Below, piece after piece: positions 26,857-35,400 of a DNA stretch of 64,000 bases. Under the pieces are notes generated by a model. It saw nothing but the letters and a program-made list of their open reading frames with translations, did not search any database and was not told the origin of the DNA. The translations under genes were made by a program, and so were the position numbers. Position 1 is the stretch's first letter. Each line of letters begins with the position of its first letter. The stretch is from Chloropicon primus (Eukaryota > Chlorophyta > Chloropicophyceae > Chloropicales > Chloropicaceae): NCBI GenBank assembly GCA_023205875.1, contig CP060767.1:186001-250000 (forward strand), given 5' to 3'.

Positions 26857-28022
26857 ATGATGCTTACGGGAGCGACGCGTCGGTTAAACCTGCGACGAGG
26901 AGCGTTACTTTTCAACGTCGCGTCGTCCTCCTCCGTGAGGAATCCTGTTGGCGTTGGAAGAAAGGGAAAGGTGAACTGGATGCCGCGATGCAGTGGAGCA
27001 CGAGGTGAGTTTGAGAGAGTTCCAGGCGGAGAGGAAGGGAAAAGTGGTGTGAGATGGAGTGAGAGATGGAACCGCTTTGTGATTCTCTTTCGAAGGAGCC
27101 GCCGCTTGGGAGGAGTGACGCAAGGGTGAGGAAATGAACAACTAAAAAGCATGATGATCTGCTTGGCATTGCAGGGGACACTGTGGACGTGTACTGGATC
27201 GGACTGGACAAGTACGGAGGTTGTGACGGTTTGATCAAGGTGGTGGGCGAGAGGTACCTCTGCGAGGAGGACTGGGAGGTTGTGGAGTCAACGAAGGATG
27301 AGAGAACCAAGGTGCAGCGGCTGGTGAGCAGAGCGCTGAGGAGGTGGGTGCTGGCACAGTACGAAGGTGTTGAAGGGAAGGAGCTGGCGTTCGGGAAGGA
27401 TGACAAGGGGAAGCCCTACTTGAGGGGTAGCAGGACGGGGGTTGAGTTCAATGTCACGCACACCCCATCCGTTGCGAGCGTCTGCGTGGGCAGGGACCGG
27501 GCCGTTGGGGTGGACGCCGAGACCACCAGCAGGAGAACGAAGGGGGGGGTGGAGAGGATTGCGAAGAGGTGGTTCTCTCAGCGGGAGCTCTCGAAGCTCG
27601 AAGATATGGACTCACCAGGTGGCACGAGCGAGGTTCCCAGAATGAGGAGGTTCTACCGCCTTTGGACGCTGAAAGAAGCGTTTCTGAAGGCCACGGGACT
27701 GGGCATCAGCTCAGGCATCAGCCTGCGGCGATGTGCGTTCGACTTTGAGGACGAGGAGGTCGAAACGGGCGAGTCCATATCGACCAAGATTCGATTTGAG
27801 ATTCTCGGTGGTGAACGGGGGGGCTCGGACAACCCCGTGCCGCCTGAACCCACGTTGCTTGGGGAGGATTGGGGCTTTGCCACGTTCGAACCCAGGCGGG
27901 GCGACATCATTTCCCTTTGCTGGAGGAGGAAGGAGGACGAGAGCGCACAAGAGACCAAGGATACGCTCGTTAGGCCATTCATTTGTACGATAACACCAGA
28001 GGGTGAGATAACAAGCATGTAA
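26857..28022 (+). CDS. Sfp-type 4'-phosphopantetheinyl transferase
   Basis: Transfers phosphopantetheine from CoA to carrier-protein serines, activating acyl or peptidyl carrier proteins. Exon 1 is 26857-27004 and exon 2 27175-28022 (GTGAGT to TTGCAG); phase 1 joins exactly to give 331 aa. Without exon 1 there is no ATG before the conserved start DVYWIGLDKY. Exon 1 encodes a basic, Ser/Arg-rich leader (TRRLNLRRGALLFNVASSSS) that looks like an organelle-targeting peptide. Mg-binding GVDAE is at ~161-165 and WTLKEAFLKATG at ~213-224; the middle Glu/RF segment is RIAKRWFSQREL. Other starts are possible at 26818. Its intron is a full member of the dispersed unit family. The organelle address is inferred only. 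Confidence 0.9.
27005..27174 (+). repeat. PPTase intron: coding-region member of the intron-like repeat family
   Basis: Starts GTGAGTTTGAGAG, carries an element at 27087 (82 nt in; CTT-TCG-AAG-GAG-CCG-CCG-CTT) and ends GCTTGGCATTGCAG: 170 nt. Exons on both sides encode one protein in matching phase, so this unit is very likely spliced. Its start resembles the GTGAGTTTGG starts seen at 41607 (-) and 58146 (+). Confidence 0.8.
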
Positions 28023-28092
28023 AGAAGAAGAACTTGTAGTACTTGCCGCAGCGCATAACCGAGCCTAGCAAGTGTGTGTGTGTGTTATGTTA

Positions 28093-29931
28093 TTAGGTTG
28101 TTTGGCTCGAATGCAAGCTTGAAAGTTGGATCCCCTGACCCAGCGGCGGCAAGGGGGAGAGCTGACCCTTTCCCCTTCTCCAGAGCCCAAACCCAGTCAA
28201 AACCACCAATACCGACATCATGACCCAGCCTGCAACTTCGATGGACTTGTTTCCTGGTGGTAGGACGTCGGACGTCGCGTTGAAATAGAGCTGGTAGATA
28301 AAGAGGCCCAGGGTGCTAATGGGAATCGCAAGGTACAGATCAAAATAGCAGCCGTACTTTGGATACATGGATCGCTTGCCATCAGTTGCTAGCCGCAGCG
28401 CATATTCGAGTCTTGGAAACGAGAAGTCGAACATGAAGACCACGCTTTCCACAAAGCAGATGAAGAGAAGGAAATTCGTCCCGACGAAGTTGTCCATGGA
28501 ATCGAGCACATTCGTTCCCCAAGAGTAGCAGTACGGCAAGCCGGCAAGAAAGCACATGGCAGACAACGCTGCAGATATCTTCCAGGATGCCACCTTGTAG
28601 TCGTGCTCCTCGAGGACGTCAGCCACGGTTGCCGTGAGCGTTTCTGACCACGCGTATGCCGAATCCAAACCAAGAGTAAAGAGCATCACAAAGAAGAGCA
28701 CTGACATGACATTAGCAGCACTGGGACCAAAAGTCGGCATGGCAGAGGCAATAACAATGAATGCCAGTCCCGTTCCACTCCTGGAAGCAATGGTAGAGAC
28801 CTCCTCGTTCTCTTGGTAGGCAAGGTTTCCGAGGATCGCAAAAACAGCAAAACCCGCAGCCACGGCAAACAGTGTGTTTGCGCAGCTGGTAATGAGTGCG
28901 GCCATGTAGACGTCCTCCCTGTCCTTCGTGTGACTGCTCATCGTAATCGCCGTTCCAAAACCCGGGCTGAGGCTGAAGAGACACTGCGAGAGAGCTGCAG
29001 CCCAAACGTTCAAGTCCAAGAGCTTGTCCGTCTCGAACTTGAAGATATAATACCGTATGCCATCCATCGCCCCAGGCAGGAACGCTGCCCTGATGATGAG
29101 GACCACAACTAGTACACAAGGAGCGATGACGGTCACGTATGTGATCTTCGAGAGGACCTCCTTGCCGAAAGCGATCGAAAAGTAGATGATCAACCACAAG
29201 CCAGCGTAAGACAGCAGCAGTGGGGTCTGCATGGTGTTGGAGCTCGCGTCGATGAGATCCTCGCCGTCGTCCTTCGTTTTCGCACCAAGGATGTCTACAA
29301 ACCAGTGCTCCTCTGCAGTCTTGCCTTCTTCGGTCCAAGGCAAAGGCTCCAAGCAAGACCCGTAGATATAAGGAATCGTATACGCGATGATCATGACAAA
29401 GTACGACTGGACGATGAAGCACAGCAGGAACTGCGAGCATCCCAGTCCAATCCATCGAGGCCTGACGTAAACCCACGCCGGCAGAGCGCTTAGTCTTGTG
29501 TACTGCCCCAGGACCATCTCATAGAGGAACAAGGGTGTCGCGATGAACAGGAAGGAGACCAGATAGGCAAGCAGCGAAGCGGCACCACCATCCCTAGCGA
29601 TGACGTAACAGAACCTCCAAACGTTACCGATTCCTATGGCGTACCCAATCAATCCGAACAGATACTGAGAGCTTGACCACTTCTCCCTGGCCTCGGCGGC
29701 GCCGTGTTCAGCGAAGCTATCACTAGGGTGACCTCGATCCAGCAACTCACTGTCACTCTGCTCGTCATCATCTTCCGCTCCTGTCGTTGCCGTGGTAGAT
29801 CCTTCACTCGCAGTCGTCGCCCTCACCCCTCTCCACTTCTTCCACAAGTAGTCAACCAAGTACAGCGCCGGACCCACGAGCACGATCGCCACCAGGGTCA
29901 GCGTCCCGCTCCACGATACTCTCGCCGTCAT
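28093..29931 (-). CDS. SNF/NSS-family Na+-coupled transporter (amino-acid/amine type)
   Basis: LeuT-fold secondary transporter of the neurotransmitter:sodium symporter family, plasma-membrane uptake of an amino acid or related solute. The ATG at 29931 gives 612 aa; the frame is open to 30066 without an ATG. TM1 carries the Na+/substrate signature LIGYAIGIGNVWRF with CYVIARDGG. TM6 region: QCLFSLSPGFGTAITMSSHT. TM8 region: MLFTLGLDSAYAWSETL. An extra hydrophobic segment (SGTLTLVAIVLVGPALYLVDYL) and an acidic linker precede TM1, giving about 13 membrane segments, which is unusual for the family. The loop between TM3 and TM4 is short compared with animal members, as in microbial ones. The substrate cannot be told from sequence. 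Confidence 0.93.
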   Translation of the reverse strand: MTARVSWSGTLTLVAIVLVGPALYLVDYLWKKWRGVRATTASEGSTTATTGAEDDDEQSDSELLDRGHPSDSFAEHGAAEAREKWSSSQYLFGLIGYAIGIGNVWRFCYVIARDGGAASLLAYLVSFLFIATPLFLYEMVLGQYTRLSALPAWVYVRPRWIGLGCSQFLLCFIVQSYFVMIIAYTIPYIYGSCLEPLPWTEEGKTAEEHWFVDILGAKTKDDGEDLIDASSNTMQTPLLLSYAGLWLIIYFSIAFGKEVLSKITYVTVIAPCVLVVVLIIRAAFLPGAMDGIRYYIFKFETDKLLDLNVWAAALSQCLFSLSPGFGTAITMSSHTKDREDVYMAALITSCANTLFAVAAGFAVFAILGNLAYQENEEVSTIASRSGTGLAFIVIASAMPTFGPSAANVMSVLFFVMLFTLGLDSAYAWSETLTATVADVLEEHDYKVASWKISAALSAMCFLAGLPYCYSWGTNVLDSMDNFVGTNFLLFICFVESVVFMFDFSFPRLEYALRLATDGKRSMYPKYGCYFDLYLAIPISTLGLFIYQLYFNATSDVLPPGNKSIEVAGWVMMSVLVVLTGFGLWRRGKGQLSPLPPLGQGIQLSSLHSSQTT

Positions 29932-30196
29932 CGTACCTTCCCTGACCCCTCGGTTGGCGTTGGCCTCATCGCCATCGCCATCGCACGCCAGCAGCCGTTT
30001 CAATTGTGAGAACGTAACGGCCGGGGACTCGAGAGAAGACGAGGAAGAAGACGAAGGAGGGGACACGGGGACGAAAGGAGACGCGAGAGGTGGAAGCAGC
30101 TTCGTGTTCTCTTGCTCTTTCGAACGAGCCCTCGCGCGAAAGAAACGAAGACCCAGTGGTGATGAGGATCATCCGAGAAGCACGTGACGGTGGAAG
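29932..30196 (+). promoter_or_regulatory. 5' region of the F-box/ankyrin family with two phased elements
   Basis: A short-form element (CCTTCCCT-GACCCCTCGGTTG) starts at 29936 and a full one at 30117, spaced 181 bp, both pointing to the F-box/ankyrin gene. The full copy is a near palindrome: CTTTCGAAC at one end and CGCGAAAG at the other. The interval 30023-30125 is repeated in inverted orientation at 37265-37367. Confidence 0.65.
30023..30125 (+). repeat. 103-bp inverted repeat, copy A (ankyrin-family 5' module)
   Basis: Identical over 103 bp, without gaps, to the reverse complement of 37265-37367. It starts GGGGACTCGAGAGAAGACG and ends CTCTTGCTCTTTCGAAC, that is, at the first bases of the dispersed element. 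It precedes the F-box/ankyrin pseudogene. Confidence 0.95.
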
Positions 30197-31234
30197 ATGG
30201 CGGTGACAGGGGAAGCGAGCGAGAGGCCGAGGGCGGAGGGAAGGGATGCGTTGGACGTGCTGCCAGAGGCCTTGTGGCTCATCATCGAAAAGCACGTGCG
30301 CCCCTACGACCGGATCGCTTTCGCGCTGACCTGCAGGACCTTCCTCGAGTCGGCGTGGACGACGGCAGCGAGCCTTAACGAGAAGGAGGAGAAGCCTCTT
30401 CCTCTGAGGACGGACCTGACGGACGGCAAGGTTTTCGAGCAGATGCCTTGCTTCAGCATGGGTTGGTTCCAGTGAGTGTTTCACTCTTTCAAGAGGAAGA
30501 AGGGAGCGGCGAAAGATCAGAGAGATGGGGAGTACCTCGACCACTTCTATGACGCTGACCTGCTGCACCTCGCTGCTTCCCAAGGCAGCAAGAAGGTGGT
30601 GAAGTGGTTGGTGAGTCAAGGAATCCCTTTGAATGTGACGTGCAGGGGTGGCGTATTGGGCTCTGAAGCGGTTTACGGAGTGGCAGCTCGAGCTGCTACT
30701 GCTGGCGGACATATTGAGACATTGGAATGGTAGAGGAGCGAGGGGTGCGAGTTCGATGAGAATACTTGTAGATTTGCAGCTGAAGGAGGTCACCTTGATG
30801 TCCTGCAGTGGGTTCGAAGCCAGAATCCGCCTTGCCCTTGGGAAGCGAACACTTGTAGAGGGACAGCTTACAGAGGTCACCTTTATGTTCTCAAGTGGGC
30901 TCGAAGCCAGGATCCGCCTTGCCCTTGGGACGAGGAGACTTGTTCTTATGCAGCTATTGGAGGTCGCCTTGACATGCTGCAGTGGGCTCGAAGCCAGGAT
31001 CCGCCTTGCCCTTGGGATCCAGAGGACTGCATAGAAATGGCCAATAGAACGGAGGACTTCCACGTCGTCGATTGGGTTGACACCTGGCTTTTCGAGATTG
31101 AGAGTTTTAGGAGGCGCACACAAATTGCACGTACGAACCTTTGCTTGGTATTAGTTTTCGTTTTCGTTCATGTTTTCGTTTATGTTTTAGTCACTTTGTT
31201 GGTTGGCGAGCGATCCATGGCTCATCAAGGCTGA
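30197..31234 (+). pseudogene. F-box/ankyrin-repeat protein gene with two in-frame stops
   Basis: One frame runs from the ATG at 30197 to a TGA at 31232 (346 codons) but is cut by TGA at 30473-30475 and TAG at 30731-30733. The first replaces the expected Trp after MGWFQ, the second the expected Leu in EWLRSE; each is one base from a sense codon. The N-terminus is F-box-like (LDVLPEALWLIIEKHV with LTCRTF). Then come VVKWLVSQGIPLN and GHIETLEW, and three 29-residue ankyrin units GHLDVLQWVRSQNPPCPW, GHLYVLKWARSQDPPCPW and GRLDMLQWARSQDPPCPW. No frameshift is seen, so inactivation is recent or the stops are assembly errors. No splice sites would remove both stops neatly. An intact member would likely be a ubiquitin-ligase adaptor (family inference). 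Confidence 0.82.
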
Positions 31235-31240
31235 GGCCAC

Positions 31241-32113
31241 TCAAGCGCGAACGTCGCACTCCTTCTCTATCTGCTCCAGAAAATTCACCATGACAGTGTG
31301 CCTCTCTTCCGCAAGCGCCTTTCCCCTCTCAGTCTTCATCATCCCCTTCAACTTGAGCAGCTTCTCATAGAAATGACCGACGCAAGTCTTGTAGAGGATC
31401 CCTGTCTCGTTGCAGTCTTTGGCGTCTCCGTCGTTGTTCATGGGACGCCAATCGATTATCGTGCTGTTCCTCGAGCCACCGAACATGAAGCACCTAGCTA
31501 TGCCAACCGCACCAATCGCATCTAGCCTGTCTGCATCCTGCACAACTTTAAGTTCGAGAGGGAGCTCGTATCCCTCGCAGGATCCCTTTGACTCGTCCTT
31601 GAAACTCATGTTCCGTATCACAAAGTGAATCAGTTCCTTCTCCTTCTCCATCAGCAACCCACCCTTTACCTTGTCGTCGATGAACTTGTCCAACTGGGCC
31701 TGCCTGTCCTCATGCCCGGCATACTTCGTGTCCGCAACGTCATGAAGCAGTGCTATCACCTGCAGAGAGAACATCACCAGCATCATCATCACCAGCATCA
31801 TTGTCAGTCCAACGATTCACACCATGAAAGAGAAAGAGAGGGAGAGAGAATGATCAAGGTACGGAATGTTTCTCACCTCAACGACCAAAGCCTGTCTTTC
31901 GGTGAGACCCTCGTGCCTGGCGATGTCCACCACGTTCTTCCTCACTCGGAGGATGTGATGCCAATCGTGTGAACCATCAAAGCTCTCCGCTTGGAACAAA
32001 TCCTTCACGAAAGTCGAGGTGAGGTCCACGACGGAGGAGGAGGAGGAGGAGGAGATGACGCCCTTCTCCTTCCGCGGCCTCTTCAAGTCCTGCACTGTGC
32101 GCGAGCTCACCAT
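31241..32113 (-). CDS. HD-domain phosphohydrolase, uncharacterised
   Basis: Exons 32113-31877 and 31759-31241 (GTGAGA to CTCTGCAG) give 251 aa. The metal-binding HD fold is complete: HDWHHILRVRKN (~49-60), then VIALLHDVADTKY (~80-92) with the HD pair at 85-86, and the distal LKVVQDADRLDAIGAVGIAR Asp. This matches the small bacterial/fungal HD proteins annotated as predicted nucleotide phosphohydrolases. Substrate is unknown; cyclic or (p)ppGpp-like nucleotides are possible but not shown. The N-terminal ~30 residues are Ser/Lys-rich and disordered. Its stop codon is 6 bp from the end of the ankyrin pseudogene. The ATG lies 309 bp from the divergent HEAT-protein gene. Confidence 0.87.
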
Positions 32114-32422
32114 CCTCTCTCTCTCTCTGAGCGAGCTGGCGGGAAAAAGATAAAAAATGAACCAAAAAAAACTTGCCGAGATGGCGGGAATGGCTCATCC
32201 TCTCAGAACCGCCATCGAGGAGAGGGAAAAGAACGACGGTGGTGACGCGTAAAAGCGGTGGAGAGGAGTATCAATCGAAAGTACATCTCAAGGGCTTTCG
32301 ATTGATCCCTTACTCGACGCGTTTGGCTCACGTAGTGACTGGAAATTGTTTGTTCTAGGAGCTGGAAGGTGTGGAGCATCATGGCACAGGTGCCGAGGGA
32401 TTAGCAACTCAAGGGGAGTGAG
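32114..32422 (+). promoter_or_regulatory. Divergent 5' region with one element before the HEAT-protein gene
   Basis: A single element starts at 32295 (CTT-TCG-ATT-GAT-CCC-TTA-CTC-GAC), ends with GTTTGGC, points to the plus-strand gene and is 128 bp from its ATG. A second half-site CAATCGAAAG at about 32272-32281 makes an imperfect inverted pair with CTTTCGATTG. No donor-like GTGAGT lies at the usual distance. Confidence 0.6.
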
Positions 32423-35400
32423 ATGGGGAGCGACGGCAGAAGGGTGAAGGATGTGGCGAGGGTGGCTCGCCCTGACGGGAGGGGGAACGACGGGGCGAGG
32501 CTAGGCGCGACGGTGGAACTCGCTCGCTTGTGCAGGGAAAGGTTGGACAGAGAGGAGTTCGGCGAGGTGGCCGGTGGTTCGAGGCAGGGGAGGGCAGGGG
32601 GCGTGGATACCTTGGAAGCTTTCGTGGACTGCGTGGCCCTTGGGGATCTCAAACAGGCGAACCTGGGAATCAAGTGTCTGTTGAGGGGGTACAGCCAGGC
32701 GACGTCGCGAGGCGCGAGGGGTTGCGTGGAGGTCCTGCTTCGCTGCTTGGAACGCAGGGTTGCTGCCCCGTCAGGAAGGGGGTGGGCCACCGCGCTCACG
32801 GGCAGGAGAGAGGAGGAGGACTCGGGGGGGTGCACGATCATGCCCATTGTCACGGCCGTCACCTTCTGCTACCTGTCGAGAGGCTGGATGCAAACGCACT
32901 CTTCTGGCGCCAGGGAAGGGAAACGACCGGGGTCTCAGCACGTGTTGCTTCGAGTGATGCGCTGCCTGGACGCCTGCCCTGGCCATCTGAAGGAGGAGGG
33001 TGAGGCCAGCGTCAGGCTTGCCGTGCAGATCATTTTGCAGAACGTCTCGAAGACTTTAGAAAAGATCGAGGGCGGTGTTGGTCTGGACGTGGACGGTGGC
33101 CAAGGAAACATGAAAGCGACAAAAGTATCGCGAGTCCTGACTCACCTCGTCCGCTTCCTGGCCCACGTCTTGGCCCAAGACGAAGTTGGGCGGAAGCGAG
33201 CACGCTACGACGCCCGAGCGGAGACTGCCTCGGCGGATTCCTTGGTTCTGTACTCACTTCAGCACCTCAAGTATTTGGTCTTATCAAAGCCGGGCGTGGC
33301 GTGGTTGAGAAAGTTGGCGTCAGATCTGCTCACAGGGATTTTCTTCCGTGCCCTGCCCTTGTGCCTGGACTCCTTCAACTACAGGCTCGTGGGAATATTT
33401 GACATCTTGCTGGACCTCGCCGAGGAGGAGGAGAGTCAGGGGCAGCTCGCGCATCTCTTGGTCAAATGGGCGGTGGCCAGGGCATTGCAAAGGAAGAGCC
33501 TCACGGGAATGTTGCCCCTGCTTTGCAGAGTCACTCGCTTGCTTCCCATTCCAGAGCTCTTCCTCGTGCTTCTGACCCAGGACAATGATAGCCTGTTCTC
33601 GCTGTATGGTCGCCGTTGCGGGGAGCTGGGCCGGAGACACTATCACGTTGAGATTTCTGCTCTCGTCTGTTTTGTGAACAGGCTGAAGACGGGAGAGGGG
33701 GCGACCACGCCCATGCCCTTGGAGTGGTCAGGGAGGAGCACGGGGATCTCTGGGGAGGCCCCAATCCAATCCTCCCACCCCCTGTCCAAGGTGATGCAGT
33801 GCCTGCTCGTTGCCCTCGGCGAGCGGAGTGCCGAGCAGGTTCTCTTGTACGCCAAAGACTTTGTGGAAATCGTCGTGAGCAACTCAAAGACGATGGATTT
33901 GGGAGAGAAACAGGTCGTCTTGTGCGTCACTCTCACTCTCCTGAGGCATCACGACTCGAATGTCAATCAAGTGGTCCTGGAAAGCTTGCCTGAAATCTGC
34001 AGCAACTTTCCCGGTTTCCAGGAAGCGTTCGCGATCTGCGCATTTCTGACCTTGAAGGACCTGCTTTCTTCTCCGGCGTCGGGAATGAGCGTCAAGAGCA
34101 TGGTTCATTTTATCCTCCAGTCCAAGAATTCTCCTGTCTTGCAACTGCTCACGAAGAGAGCTGTCCAAGTCATGACATCCGTTGACAAAAAATCTGGCTC
34201 CAGCCCCTTCCCCCGAGTCTACGTCAACGCGGTAGATTGCATCTGCCAGGCCGTGGAGGAGCAGGGCAATGACGCGCAGTGCGAGGACCTCTTGAAGGTA
34301 CTCTGCCAGACCCCCAAAGCTGGGACCTTGGAGTCAAGGGCCAACGCTGCGGTCGTCAGCAGACTGCTCAAAGCTTTTCCTCGCATTTGCATCGAGCACA
34401 TCGAGCAGCTAGAACACTTGCTGGAAGACAAGGATGACGTCGTGAAGTCGATAGGCATACGGACTGTGCACCATTTGACAGGCCTGGGCGTCTTCGAGAA
34501 GCGAAGTGCACTTAAAATCCTTGGCCGCAAGCTCGCTTCCGCTGGGGATCAATCGCTGCACGCCTGGCTGGATTTCCAGATGTTGTCTGTGTCAGAAGAG
34601 ATGCCCGTCGAGGACATGGAGGAGCTGCTGGCGCGGTTGGCAAATGTTAATCGAGAGGGCAGCCCTGAGTTGCAGAGGGCATTCTACAGTGTCTGCTCAG
34701 GTGGTTCACCGCAAATGCTCTTACACCTGAAGGAGCCGGAGTACCCCAACGTCGCCGAGAATTTCAATGACGCCGAAAAGTTTGTCGCCGCGCAAGTCGT
34801 GGAAGAGGTGAGGGTGCTCAGGCACAGGAAGTCCGTCAAAGCGGCCCCGCCCGACTCCCTTTGGGATGCGGTGAAGAGGCAGCTGCATTCGAGCGGCGAG
34901 AGCACCAATGCAGGGGAAGCAGCCGACTGGGGGGCCCGAATGATGTGGATGGCCTGCGACGCGAGCCCGTCTCAGCACGGAACAAACCACTCACTGGAGG
35001 AATTCAGGAGGGTGTACAAGCAGGTATCACCAGAGGTGGTTGTGTCCTCGAGGCTGTTCAATGCAGGCACCATGGCCAAGACGACCTGGCATGCCTTCTT
35101 ATCCTCATGGTTGCATGCTTCTGACGCGTCTGGTGATACGGTGGATCGAATCGAAGTTGTCTCCAAGGGCATTTTGTCCTGCCAGGGTGTCGACGAAGAG
35201 GTCAGGCACATAGCACTGTCCGCTCTAATCGGGGTTTCTGATTCTCTGGCCGACGAGCTGGCTTTCCAGATCGTTCCCTCGCTCGTGGAAAAGTTTGAAG
35301 ACCAAGGCTCATCCATGCAGACAAAGGAAATCTCATCCTTCTGCATGCGGCTTGCTATGCCAGGTGCGCCAGAGGCTCTTCGGGAGAAAATGAGGGAGGT

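Noticed and set aside
30473-30733. TGA and TAG read as amino acids (altered genetic code)
   Set aside because: TGA, TAG and TAA all serve as normal stops in neighbouring intact genes, such as TFIIA-gamma (TGA), SVIP-like (TAG) and the desaturase (TAA).
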